Part shown: one piece after another, positions 17,757 through 26,512 of the stretch | Layout of the letters: each line of letters begins with the position of its first letter | Numbering within the stretch: position 1 is the stretch's first letter | Source: an uncultured Shewanella sp. | GTDB lineage: Bacteria > Pseudomonadota > Gammaproteobacteria > Enterobacterales > Shewanellaceae | NCBI RefSeq assembly: GCF_947501665.1 | Contig: NZ_CANMWS010000015.1 | Location: 1-64,000 of the forward strand | Length of the DNA: 64,000 nucleotides | Reading direction: 5' to 3' | Notes under the pieces: model-generated | Told to the model about the DNA's origin: nothing | Seen by the model: the letters and a program-made list of their open reading frames with translations, nothing else | The model's database searches: none | Program-made: the position numbers and the translations under genes

Positions 17757-19166
17757 GTGTTACAGGATAAAAATCATCAAGGTGAAAATGTTTTTTTTGT
17801 GATCCTCATTAGTGGTATTGCGGCTATCGGTGGCTTTCTTTTTGGTTTTGATAGTGGTGTGATTAATGGCACTGTTGAAGGCTTACAACAAGCGTATCAT
17901 TCCAATTCTGTTGGAGCGGGCTTTAATGTCGCTTCTATGTTGTTTGGCTGTGCTATAGGAGCATTTTTTGCTGGAAGGTTAGCGGATAAGTGGGGCAGAC
18001 GAACAGTATTAATTATCGCTGCAATACTCTTTATCATTAGTGGTTGGGGAGCAGGCATTGCAGCAACATCAGGTACCTTCGTTTTTTTTAGAGTGTTAGG
18101 GGGTCTTGCTGTTGGCGCAGCCTCTATTATTTCGCCTATTTACATTGCAGAAGTGGCCCCTGCTCGTTATCGAGGAGCGCTAGCATCTTTACAGCAAGTT
18201 TCCATATTAGCAGGGTTATTAGCTGCATTTTTCAGCAATTATACGTTGGCAAAAATAGCGGGTTCTTCTATTGCGATTTTTTGGTTAGGTTTTGAAGCAT
18301 GGCGATGGATGTTCTGGGTTGAAATTATTCCAGCATTATTATTTTTGTTTGCGCTTTTTTTCATTCCAGAAAGCCCCAGATACTTAGTGGCTGAAAATCA
18401 AAATGCAAGGGCAAGAAAGGTATTAACCCGCTTATATGGTTTACATCAAGGGCGGATTAAAATGAGTGAGATACATGGATCGTTATTATCAGATCATCCT
18501 CCCAGCTTTACTGATTTAAAAAATACTGAAACAGGTAAGCTACATCATGTTGTTTGGGTAGGGGTTGGAATAGCGGCTTTACAGCAATTTATCGGCATCA
18601 ATGTTATTTTTTATTATGGGAGCGTGCTTTGGCAAGCAGCTGGATTTTCGGAAGATAATGCATTATTGATTAATGTTCTAACTGGGGTTGTGAGTATTAC
18701 CGCCTGTATTGTCACCATGTTATTAATTGATTTATGGGGAAGGAAACCTTTTCTATTATTAGGGTCTATCGGCATGTCAGTCACTTTGCTATTAATGGTT
18801 TATGCTTTTTCAAAGGCAGGTATTGATGCTAACGGTGATCTTCAATTAGGGCGTTTTGGATTACTAGCCTTAATGTCAGCTAATGCTTATGTTTTCTTTT
18901 TTAATGTGTCTTGGGGACCTGTAATGTGGGTAATATTAGGAGAAATGTTCCCTAATCAAATTAGGGGATCAGGATTAGCGGTTGCAGGACTTGTGCAATG
19001 GGGGGCCAATTTTTGTGTGACGATAAGTTTTCCTCTGTTTCTTTCTTTATTTGGTTTAGCCATCACCTACAGTTTATATGCGATTGCGGCGTTAGTATCG
19101 GTGGCATTTGTGATTATTTATGTTTATGAAACCAAAGGGAAAGAGCTGGAAGTAATGCCTTATTAA
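17757..19166 (+). CDS. Sugar porter family MFS transporter, paralogue 1 (XylE-like)
   Basis: This is a 12-TM proton-sugar symporter of the MFS sugar-porter family (TC 2.A.1.1), 469 residues. Signatures include FGFDSGVINGTV in TM1 with the coupling Asp, RLADKWGRR in loop 2-3, PESPRYL before the central loop, QQFIGINVIFYYG in TM7 and SWGPVMWVILGEMFPNQIRG in TM10-11. GTG start with AGGGGGA upstream. Placement right after xylBA makes xylose the obvious substrate, though specificity is inferred from context only. It is the first of four tandem paralogues. Confidence 0.9.
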   Translation: MLQDKNHQGENVFFVILISGIAAIGGFLFGFDSGVINGTVEGLQQAYHSNSVGAGFNVASMLFGCAIGAFFAGRLADKWGRRTVLIIAAILFIISGWGAGIAATSGTFVFFRVLGGLAVGAASIISPIYIAEVAPARYRGALASLQQVSILAGLLAAFFSNYTLAKIAGSSIAIFWLGFEAWRWMFWVEIIPALLFLFALFFIPESPRYLVAENQNARARKVLTRLYGLHQGRIKMSEIHGSLLSDHPPSFTDLKNTETGKLHHVVWVGVGIAALQQFIGINVIFYYGSVLWQAAGFSEDNALLINVLTGVVSITACIVTMLLIDLWGRKPFLLLGSIGMSVTLLLMVYAFSKAGIDANGDLQLGRFGLLALMSANAYVFFFNVSWGPVMWVILGEMFPNQIRGSGLAVAGLVQWGANFCVTISFPLFLSLFGLAITYSLYAIAALVSVAFVIIYVYETKGKELEVMPY

Positions 19167-19875
19167 AGTGCTAAAGTACCCCATAATAACTTAAGATGAT
19201 TCAAAGCAGAAGTCGGTATGTTTATTTGGTGTCAAGCGTTTGATTATATTGGATAAATTAAAATATTTTTATATGTTATTGGACATCAACTTGGAATGAC
19301 GAGGATCGCTGTTCAGTTGACAATCAAGGATGATGGAAATGTCATTTATGCAGGAGCAATGAATAACCTTGTCTAAAAGGTTTTTCATTTGAGCTGAATT
19401 CTGCATTCGAAGTATTATAGCGATAAGTATGGTGAGGATCTGTAAAGTAAGTGCTGATAAATTGAGAAACTTTTTGATCAAATTTTTTGGATTATGAAGT
19501 GAATTAAGTATAAATCTTCTATGATTAGGAAGGGAGCTTCCTAGGGCATGTGGATCTATTGTGTATTTTTTATTGCAGTTTGTCGCTTCTTTATAAAAGG
19601 CAGTGTTGTTGATTCTTAATGAATAAGCGATAACGTTGCAGAAAGGAGTGTCAAGCGCTGCCCGCTGAAGCCTGTTAAACGTGTTTGACTCTTTGTTGAG
19701 AGTCCTCTATCAAAGAAAGGGGACTTAGAATGACTAGGCGTGATCCCTCTTATTGTGATTAAAATATGTTCACATGAGCATGATTTAACCTCGAAGGAGT
19801 CACAGACCCTAAGAGTGCTGATTTTTTCCATTGTATTTTGACTTGTCTGTGACTAGAGAGGAATACACACGAATA
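19167..19875. other. Intergenic gap inside the sugar-porter cluster, with hairpins
   Basis: Between porter 1 and porter 2 lie about 700 bases with stops in all frames at short intervals. I see no convincing gene; minus-strand frames of about 70 codons use poor starts. Two short inverted repeats stand out: AGGAAG/CTTCCT near 19528-19545 and GACTCT-TTGTTG-AGAGTC at 19687-19704. The neighbouring gaps in this cluster are only 30-115 bases, so this is either a promoter/regulatory region for porters 2-4 or the scar of lost DNA. Confidence 0.5.
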
Positions 19876-21267
19876 ATGAAATATAGCAATAATAACTTTC
19901 CTCTTATTATGTCGATTAGTTGCATTGCTGCAATGGGATCTTTTTTATTTGGATTTGATACAGGCGTTATAAACGGGACGGTAGGCGGATTAAGGCTTGC
20001 GTTTGACTCTAGTCTTTTTGTATCAAGTTTCAATATCGCCTCAATGTTATTAGGCTGTGGAGTGGGAGCTTTTTATTCTGGTTGGTTATCCGATCGTTTT
20101 GGGCGACGCACAATGTTAATCGTCGCAGCGGTGTTATTTATCGTCAGTGCTGCAGGTTCGGGAATAGCAGATACCTCAGATGTTTTTATTTTCTATCGAC
20201 TCATTGGTGGTTTAGCTGTGGGCTCAGTCTCAATACTTGTGCCAATGTATATTGCTGAAATTGCGCCTGCTCATTACCGAGGAGCTTACGGTACGTTACA
20301 GCAATTTGGCATTATTTTAGGCTTTTTGGTGGTTTATATTAGCAACTATTTATTGGTTAAGTTTTCAGGTACGTCAATCAATGAGTTTTGGTTTGGATTT
20401 GAAACATGGCGCTGGATGATATGGGGAGAGTTATTGCCAGCCGTTATTTTTCTTATTACTTTATTTTGGATCCCCGAAAGCCCACGATATTTAGTGGTTA
20501 AAGGAAAAAATAAGTTGGCCTTAAAGGTGCTCATTAAACTGTATGGACAATTTTTAGGCGAAGCTAAGCTATTGGATATTTCTATGTCACTTTCAAGTGA
20601 TCATGCGCCAAGATTATCAGATTTAAAGCATAGAGTAACAGGGAAAGTCCATAGAGTGGTGTGGGTTGGTGTTTTTATTGCTATTTTTCAGCAGCTTATA
20701 GGTATCAATGTTATATTTTATTATGGTTCTGTTTTATGGGAGCTTATCGGTTTTTCAGAACTTAATGCGTTATTTATTAATATTATTGTAGCTTGTGTTG
20801 GTGGTGTGGGTTGTCTTATTATGATTTTTTTGGTGGATATTTGGGGAAGAAGGCCACTATTAAAGTTTGGTAGTGTGATGATATTTCTTAGTTTATTAAC
20901 CCTTGCTTTTATTTTTATGAACGTAGAGAAAGATGTTTATGGCGTCATAAATTTAGGACAATATAAAGTGTTAACGTTAATTGTTGTTAATTTATACGTA
21001 TTTATTTTTAATTTATCTTGGGGGCCTGTCGTTTGGATAATGTTGGGTGAAATGTTCCCCAATCAAATTAGAGGCTCAGCTTTAGCGTTAGCAGGTTTGA
21101 TGCATTGGATTGCAAATTTTATGATCGTGATGACTTTTCCTCTACTGCTTCGCTCAATGGGTATGGTGGGTGTATTTAGTGTATACAGTGGGTTTACATT
21201 GATCGCAGGTTTTTTTGTTTTTTATTACTTAAGTGAAACTAAAGAAAAAGAATTAGAAGATATTTAA
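19876..21267 (+). CDS. Sugar porter family MFS transporter, paralogue 2
   Basis: This 463-residue paralogue has the TM1 motif FGFDTGVINGTVGGL, WLSDRFGRR, PESPRYL, QQLIGINVIFYYG and SWGPVVWIMLGEMFPNQIRG. The start is set at ATG 19876 so that the N-terminus (MKYSNNNFPLIMSISC) aligns with that of paralogue 3; an in-frame TTG 45 bases upstream has no ribosome site. It is more divergent from the others in TM8-9. The TM1 Asp for proton coupling is kept. The substrate is unknown, presumably a pentose or hexose. Confidence 0.87.
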   Translation: MKYSNNNFPLIMSISCIAAMGSFLFGFDTGVINGTVGGLRLAFDSSLFVSSFNIASMLLGCGVGAFYSGWLSDRFGRRTMLIVAAVLFIVSAAGSGIADTSDVFIFYRLIGGLAVGSVSILVPMYIAEIAPAHYRGAYGTLQQFGIILGFLVVYISNYLLVKFSGTSINEFWFGFETWRWMIWGELLPAVIFLITLFWIPESPRYLVVKGKNKLALKVLIKLYGQFLGEAKLLDISMSLSSDHAPRLSDLKHRVTGKVHRVVWVGVFIAIFQQLIGINVIFYYGSVLWELIGFSELNALFINIIVACVGGVGCLIMIFLVDIWGRRPLLKFGSVMIFLSLLTLAFIFMNVEKDVYGVINLGQYKVLTLIVVNLYVFIFNLSWGPVVWIMLGEMFPNQIRGSALALAGLMHWIANFMIVMTFPLLLRSMGMVGVFSVYSGFTLIAGFFVFYYLSETKEKELEDI

Positions 21268-21380
21268 TATTGAGTTAATTTGGCCATTAAATCCATTTGC
21301 GTAATATTTTTTGTCATTTTTAACGTTTGATTGATGAGTTTTTGAAGTGCGATTGTAGTGACTAATACTGGATAAAAAGT

Positions 21381-22781
21381 ATGAACAAACACAGTAATGA
21401 AAATACCATCCTTATTATGTCTATTAGTTGCGTTGCTGCTATGGGGGCTTTTTTATTTGGTTTTGATACTGGGGTCATTAATGGCACGGTTGGAGGATTA
21501 AGGTTAGCGTTTAACTTAACCTTAGTGGCATCAAGCTTTAATGTTGCATCGACATTACTTGGCTGCGCAATTGGGGCTTTTTATGCCGGTCGGCTGGCTG
21601 ATATCTATGGTCGTCGATTCATGATGGTGATTTCGGCAATATTATTTATTGTGAGTGCTTGGGGTTCTGGAATTGCGGGCTCTTCCAATGAATTTATTGT
21701 TTATCGAATGATAGGGGGACTAGCCGTTGGGGCGGCCTCTATTTTGGTGCCTATGTACATTGCTGAGGTGGTGCCTGCACGTTATCGTGGGGCTTATGCT
21801 GCTTTACAACAAGTTGCTATCAATGTTGGTTTGTTTTTTGTTTTTATCAGTAATTATTTACTTGTTCATTGGGCTGGAACGTCAATTAATGCATTTTGGT
21901 TAGGTTATGAAGCATGGCGTTGGATGCTATGGGGAGAGTTAGTTCCAGCATTTGTTTTTCTATTTACTCTTTTTTTTGTACCGGAAAGCCCACGTTACTT
22001 AGTGGTTAGAGAAAAGAATAAGCAAGCTCTTAAGGTACTCACTAAACTGTATGGGCAGTTTTTTGGTGAAGCCAAATTAATGGAAATTTCATTGTCGTTA
22101 TCAGCGGATCATAAACCTAGGTTATCTGACTTAAAAAATCCTTCGACAGGAAAAGTGAGGCGAGTGGTATGGATAGGCATGGGTATTGCTGCTTTCCAGC
22201 AGTTAATCGGTATTAATGTGGTTTTTTATTATGGTGCCATTTTATGGGAAGTGGCGGGGTTTTCTGAATCGGATGCGCTGTTAATTAATGTGATCAGTGC
22301 TGGGTTAAGTGTTGGGGCGTGTATCTTTACGATTCTTTTTGTAGACAAGTGGGGCAGGCGGCCTTTTTTATTAGTTGGTTCAGTGGGAATTACCGTTTGT
22401 TTATTATTGCTTGTATTTGTATTTTTTCAAGCCGCTCCAGATATGTATGGAGTGTTGGATTTAGGCCATTACGACATGTTAGCGTTAATTGCGGCTAATG
22501 CTTATGTTTTTTTCTTTAATTTATCTTGGGGGCCTGTCATGTGGGTGATTTTGGGGGAAATGTTCCCAAATCAAATACGAGGTTCAGGGTTAGCGGTGAC
22601 AGGTTTTATTCATTGGGTAGCCAATTTTATTATTACAATGAGTTTTCCATTAATACTGAGCAATGTTGGCTTAGTGGGTGCTTACACCAGTTATAGTTTA
22701 TTTGCTTTTCTTTCGATTATATTTGTTTATCGATATTTAAATGAAACGAAAGGTAAAGAACTAGAAGAGATGAGTATGTAA
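21381..22781 (+). CDS. Sugar porter family MFS transporter, paralogue 3
   Basis: This 466-residue, 12-TM sugar porter is closest by eye to paralogue 2 in the N-terminal half and to paralogue 1 in the C-terminal half. It has FGFDTGVINGTVGGLRLAF, RLADIYGRR, PESPRYL, QQLIGINVVFYYG and SWGPVMWVILGEMFPNQIRG. All key polar positions of the XylE type are kept, including the TM1 Asp. It is separated by 113 bases from paralogue 2 and 29 bases from paralogue 4, so 3 and 4 are probably co-transcribed. Confidence 0.88.
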   Translation: MNKHSNENTILIMSISCVAAMGAFLFGFDTGVINGTVGGLRLAFNLTLVASSFNVASTLLGCAIGAFYAGRLADIYGRRFMMVISAILFIVSAWGSGIAGSSNEFIVYRMIGGLAVGAASILVPMYIAEVVPARYRGAYAALQQVAINVGLFFVFISNYLLVHWAGTSINAFWLGYEAWRWMLWGELVPAFVFLFTLFFVPESPRYLVVREKNKQALKVLTKLYGQFFGEAKLMEISLSLSADHKPRLSDLKNPSTGKVRRVVWIGMGIAAFQQLIGINVVFYYGAILWEVAGFSESDALLINVISAGLSVGACIFTILFVDKWGRRPFLLVGSVGITVCLLLLVFVFFQAAPDMYGVLDLGHYDMLALIAANAYVFFFNLSWGPVMWVILGEMFPNQIRGSGLAVTGFIHWVANFIITMSFPLILSNVGLVGAYTSYSLFAFLSIIFVYRYLNETKGKELEEMSM

Positions 22782-22810
22782 AAAATCATAATACGTATGG
22801 AGATTATGAT

Positions 22811-24208
22811 ATGAGCCACAATAATGAAAAGATATTTTTCATTACCATGATCAGTTTTATTGCCGCGATAGGCTCTTTTTTATTTGGTTTTTATACAGGT
22901 GTTATTAACGGAAGTTTAGGTGGGTTAGCATTGGCGTTTGACTCTCATTTTATGGGATTGAGCATTAATGTTGCGTCTTTGTTAGTAGGCTGCGCCATTG
23001 GTGCTTTTTTTGCTGGTCATTTGGCTGATTTATATGGTCGGCGTACCTTATTAATTTTTATCTCAATCTTGTTTGTTTTAAGTTCTTGGGGAACGGGTTT
23101 TGCAACGACGTCTTCATGGTTTATTGCATTTCGTCTATTGGGGGGAATAGGGGTGGGAGCAGCATCTGTTATTGTTCCTATGTATATCGCTGAGGTCGCC
23201 CCGGCTCGCTATCGAGGTTCGTTAGGTGTTATTCAGCAGATTGCAGTAATTTTAGGTTTGTTTCTTGCTTTTGTGAGTAACTATATTTTAGTGAAAATTG
23301 CTGGAGGAGCTAGCCATAAATTTTGGTTTGGATTTGAAGTATGGCGTTGGATGTTTTGGATGGAGTTATTACCTGCATTTATTTTTTTATTGGGTTTATT
23401 ATTTATTCCTGAAACTCCTCGTTATTTGGTGTTATCTGGGCAACATCAAAAAGCAATAGCGGTGTTGACTAAATTGTATGGTCAGTTTATTGGCGAAGCT
23501 ATGTACCTTGAGATTTCACTGACTTTATCAGAATCACATATGCCTCGTTTTTCAGATTTAAAGGATAAGCAAACAGGGAAGCTGTATAAGGTTGTTTGGA
23601 TTGGATTGGGTTTAGCCATTTTTCAGCAAATAACGGGGATTAATGTTATTTTTTATTATGGAGTGTTATTTTGGAAAAACGCTGGTTTTACTGAACTTGA
23701 TGCATTATTGATTAACATTATTGTGGGCCTGACGTGTTTAATAGCCTGCGTCTTTACTTTATTTTTTATTGATAAGTGGGGGAGAAAAGTATTTCTGTTA
23801 ATAGGATCTATTGGCATGACAGTGTCATTAGTCGCCATGGGGACAACTTTTTATTTCACATCAAAAGAACCGTCAGATCTGTTTACTTTGGAAGCATTGA
23901 ATTGGATTATACTGATTGCTGTTAATGCCTATGTATTCTTTTTTAGTTTGTCTTGGGGACCTGTAATGTGGGTGTTATTAGGTGAGATGTTCCCCAATCC
24001 CATTAGAGGTTCTGCGTTAGCTGTAACTGGTGTGGCTTTATGGAGCTCGAATTTATTGACTGTGATGACATTCCCTATCATTTTGTCTCAATTGGGACTG
24101 ATTACCGCATATGGGCTTTATAGTGGGATCGCATTGTTGTCTATTATTTTTGTATATAAATATATATATGAAACAAAAGGAAAAGAATTAGAAGCAATGC
24201 AGTATTGA
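22811..24208 (+). CDS. Sugar porter family MFS transporter, paralogue 4 (TM1 Asp replaced by Tyr)
   Basis: This 465-residue sugar porter has intact HLADLYGRR, PETPRYL, QQITGINVIFYYG and SWGPVMWVLLGEMFPNPIRG motifs. TM1 reads FGFYTGVINGS: the aspartate present in the other three copies is Tyr28 (TAT, 22892-22894), one base change from GAT. In XylE the equivalent Asp27 couples sugar to proton movement, and uniporting GLUTs lack it. FPNPIRG in place of FPNQIRG is a second private change. The frame is otherwise open and motif-rich, so it looks functional but possibly uncoupled. Confidence 0.88.
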   Translation: MSHNNEKIFFITMISFIAAIGSFLFGFYTGVINGSLGGLALAFDSHFMGLSINVASLLVGCAIGAFFAGHLADLYGRRTLLIFISILFVLSSWGTGFATTSSWFIAFRLLGGIGVGAASVIVPMYIAEVAPARYRGSLGVIQQIAVILGLFLAFVSNYILVKIAGGASHKFWFGFEVWRWMFWMELLPAFIFLLGLLFIPETPRYLVLSGQHQKAIAVLTKLYGQFIGEAMYLEISLTLSESHMPRFSDLKDKQTGKLYKVVWIGLGLAIFQQITGINVIFYYGVLFWKNAGFTELDALLINIIVGLTCLIACVFTLFFIDKWGRKVFLLIGSIGMTVSLVAMGTTFYFTSKEPSDLFTLEALNWIILIAVNAYVFFFSLSWGPVMWVLLGEMFPNPIRGSALAVTGVALWSSNLLTVMTFPIILSQLGLITAYGLYSGIALLSIIFVYKYIYETKGKELEAMQY

Positions 24209-24249
24209 ATGGCATGGGGCTCTGTATAAGTCGATTTTAAAATGGTAGG

Positions 24250-24280
24250 TCGTTAATCGTCCTATCAGAGCGATTAACGA
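24250..24280. terminator. Bidirectional terminator-like hairpin
   Basis: TCGTTAATCG (24250-24259) pairs perfectly with CGATTAACGA (24271-24280) across an 11-nt loop. It sits between the convergent ends of porter 4 and the YccT-family gene. No long T-run follows on either strand. Confidence 0.55.
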
Positions 24281-24307
24281 ATGAGCATTATTGTTTGCTA
24301 TGGTTTA

Positions 24308-24985
24308 TTACATCTGCTGTATAGCCCAGCTCATAAAAGCCTTTCTTGTGGGTTCATCTGCTTGTTGCCACCAATACTTTAACATTTTTTGGGCTTCTTT
24401 TGCTGACGGACTTGTGTCTGGGGATGTGGCCTGACGAATTGGATCTTGTATTGGTTGGGAAGTGATGGTTTGCGCATTACCTTTTACTGTTGCTGCGGCG
24501 GCTGCGGCTTCCGGACTGATGTCCTGTTTATTTCGAGTGAATAATTGCGATACAAAACTGTCTTCAGTAAAGTCTGTTTGTTTTACTTGAAAGGAGACAT
24601 GACCATTGTTATTTTGCTTAATGATCACCTGTGGTGATTTGGCAAAAGCCTTGGGATCCTTTACCGGCACTCCGCCAACTGGCTCTAATTGGTATTTTTG
24701 GTTTTCTTTGACCTCTAAGGTGACGATAAAGGGTGATGATTCAACCCTGTATTCACTATCACTGTAATCATCTTCAATCATATCACTGTATCGAATCGCA
24801 ATCTTATGACTACCTGGTTGTAATTTGAGAGTAGATTTATGGGTAAAAAAATTTGTTTTTATTTTTTGCCCATCAATGGCGAGATATTCAAATGACATTG
24901 GAATCGTCAAAGTAGCCGCTAGGCTAGGTACACTTGCAATGAGAGTGAATACAGCTGTGATGATACGTATTGATTTCATGTTCAT
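24308..24985 (-). CDS. YccT/DUF2057 family periplasmic protein
   Basis: This 225-residue protein has a signal peptide (cleavage after SLA, about residue 23) and the DUF2057 pattern: TLTIPMSFEYLAIDGQ, KLQPGSHKIAIRYSDMIED, and a strand with SSPFIVTLEVKENQKYQL. The E. coli member (YccT/CsgI) is a periplasmic inhibitor of curli assembly; whether that applies here is unknown. The C-terminal third is Ala/Gln-rich and ends in a short helical tail (MLKYWWQQADEPTRKAFMSW). It is a single gene, convergent with the sugar porters. Confidence 0.82.
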   Translation of the reverse strand: MNMKSIRIITAVFTLIASVPSLAATLTIPMSFEYLAIDGQKIKTNFFTHKSTLKLQPGSHKIAIRYSDMIEDDYSDSEYRVESSPFIVTLEVKENQKYQLEPVGGVPVKDPKAFAKSPQVIIKQNNNGHVSFQVKQTDFTEDSFVSQLFTRNKQDISPEAAAAAATVKGNAQTITSQPIQDPIRQATSPDTSPSAKEAQKMLKYWWQQADEPTRKAFMSWAIQQM

Positions 24986-25071
24986 TCCTTAAGCACTAAC
25001 AGAGTCTAGGGATTATATTTATTCATACAAATGAGGTTATTAACTTGATGAGGTTATCATGGCATATTTTG

Positions 25072-25740
25072 TTAATAATTTCGATTTTTGTTGGGTCTTT
25101 CAAAAAGTTGAATACGTTCTTCTATATAGGTAATGGCTTGGCAACATTTACCTAAACGTCGGTGTAATAATAAAATGTCATTCTGCAGGGTAATTTTTTC
25201 ATTTTTATGACACTGGGTTAAATTTGATTGCAATATGTCAATTTTATATTGCATTTTCTTTTGCCAGTTCAGATGCTTATTGAGTTCTTCATAGAGTTTA
25301 TGACTGTTTTGCATCACTGTGGATGCAATCCAATTAAAACCACTATCTTGGTGGGCAAGTTGGTGACGCTTTATTGCGAGTTTTCGTTTAATTGTTTTGG
25401 TATGTTGTGCCGTTTTAACGTCCAAAGAAGTCGCTTGTAAAGCACGTTTTACTGCCGTAAATTGATCTTGGATCCGTTGACATTGATAAATCAGTGCTTG
25501 AGACGTTTGCTTGAAGCTGAGCTGTTTTTCTAGTTGATTAATATTTTTAGCGATTTGTTCAATACAAGGGAAGAGTTTCGCGCCAGATTGAATAAATAGA
25601 GCACTATTAAAACGTTCAACATCAAGTAGCATTTTTTGTTGTGTTTTAGGCAGTTGACTATCATGTTGGAGGACATCTTGTTCAAGCCGCTTAAGCTGTT
25701 GCTTGAGCTTATTAATCAGTGTGTTTTTAGTCAAATCCAT
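25072..25740 (-). CDS. priC: Primosomal replication protein PriC (probable)
   Basis: This is a predicted all-helical protein of 222 residues. PriC loads DnaB at abandoned forks during replication restart. The N-terminal pattern (LINKLKQQLKRLEQDV..., FNSALF, YIEERIQLFE at the end) and length fit the poorly conserved PriC family. ATG 25740 is preferred over an upstream TTG; either way the start overlaps the end of the TSUP permease gene, indicating coupling. The call rests on fold pattern and length, not on catalytic motifs. Confidence 0.75.
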   Translation of the reverse strand: MDLTKNTLINKLKQQLKRLEQDVLQHDSQLPKTQQKMLLDVERFNSALFIQSGAKLFPCIEQIAKNINQLEKQLSFKQTSQALIYQCQRIQDQFTAVKRALQATSLDVKTAQHTKTIKRKLAIKRHQLAHQDSGFNWIASTVMQNSHKLYEELNKHLNWQKKMQYKIDILQSNLTQCHKNEKITLQNDILLLHRRLGKCCQAITYIEERIQLFERPNKNRNY

Positions 25741-26504
25741 GCACTCCAAGCGAGTTTAGCGGCAATGATAATGATGATGGTTATGAAAATAGGTCGAATG
25801 AAAGGAAAGCCAAATTTAATGGCTGAGTGAGCACCAATATAAGCCCCTAACATCATACATATTCCCATGGATAAACCGAGTGTGATATTGACTTTTTGTA
25901 GCAGGAAAAAAATGATTAATGAAGTCACATTACTGGTAAAGGTCATCGCGCGGGCGAGGCCACAACTATGCAATAATGGTAATTGATGTAAACGGCTGCT
26001 TGATACTGTCCAAAAGGCGCCTGTACCGGGACCGGCAAAGCCATCATAGAACCCTAGAGGGATGGCTTGTAACCATTGTTTTAAAGGAGAAACGGGGCTG
26101 GTGGGCGGTGTTGAGTTTTGATCGCCCATCGCATTAGGCTGCAGTAAGGTATAGAGTGCGATGAGGATAATAATGACAGGTAATGCTTTCTCTAGCCATA
26201 CATTATTAACGAGGTAAACAGAGAAAGATCCAATCACTGCACCAATAAAAGCCGCAATAAAACTGTGATACCAAAGGCTTGGGGAAAATAATTTCTGCTT
26301 ATAATAGGTAAAAGCAGCCATGGAAGATCCAAAAGAGGCGGCAAGTTTGTTTGTACCTAATGCCATATGTGGATTCACTCCCATAGTGAGTAACGCAGGA
26401 ATAGATAAGAGGCCGCCTCCGCCGACTACAGCATCAATAAACCCTGCAATAAATCCAATTAATGCCAGAATAGCCCAAGAACTGGGTTCAAGTAATAAAT
26501 CCAA
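25731..26504 (-). CDS. TSUP family sulfite exporter TauE/SafE-like permease
   Basis: This inner-membrane protein of 257 residues belongs to the TSUP family (YfcA type), with about eight TM helices in two repeats. The repeat signatures are GFIDAVVGGGGLLSIPALLTMG near the N-terminus and GFYDGFAGPGTGAFW in the middle. Family members move sulfite, sulfonates or other organosulfur anions; the substrate here is not predictable. It starts 8 bases after dinG ends and overlaps priC. Confidence 0.88.
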   Translation of the reverse strand: MDLLLEPSSWAILALIGFIAGFIDAVVGGGGLLSIPALLTMGVNPHMALGTNKLAASFGSSMAAFTYYKQKLFSPSLWYHSFIAAFIGAVIGSFSVYLVNNVWLEKALPVIIILIALYTLLQPNAMGDQNSTPPTSPVSPLKQWLQAIPLGFYDGFAGPGTGAFWTVSSSRLHQLPLLHSCGLARAMTFTSNVTSLIIFFLLQKVNITLGLSMGICMMLGAYIGAHSAIKFGFPFIRPIFITIIIIIAAKLAWSAWI

Positions 26505-26512
26505 AAGGTTTC

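Noticed and set aside
19269-19481. 70-codon minus-strand frame with a hydrophobic start in the sugar-porter gap
   Set aside because: It depends on a TTG start without a ribosome site, and AT-rich DNA readily gives hydrophobic frames.
19753-19785. TGTGA...TCACA resembling a CRP site before porter 2
   Set aside because: The half-sites are 11 bases apart, not the 6 that CRP needs.
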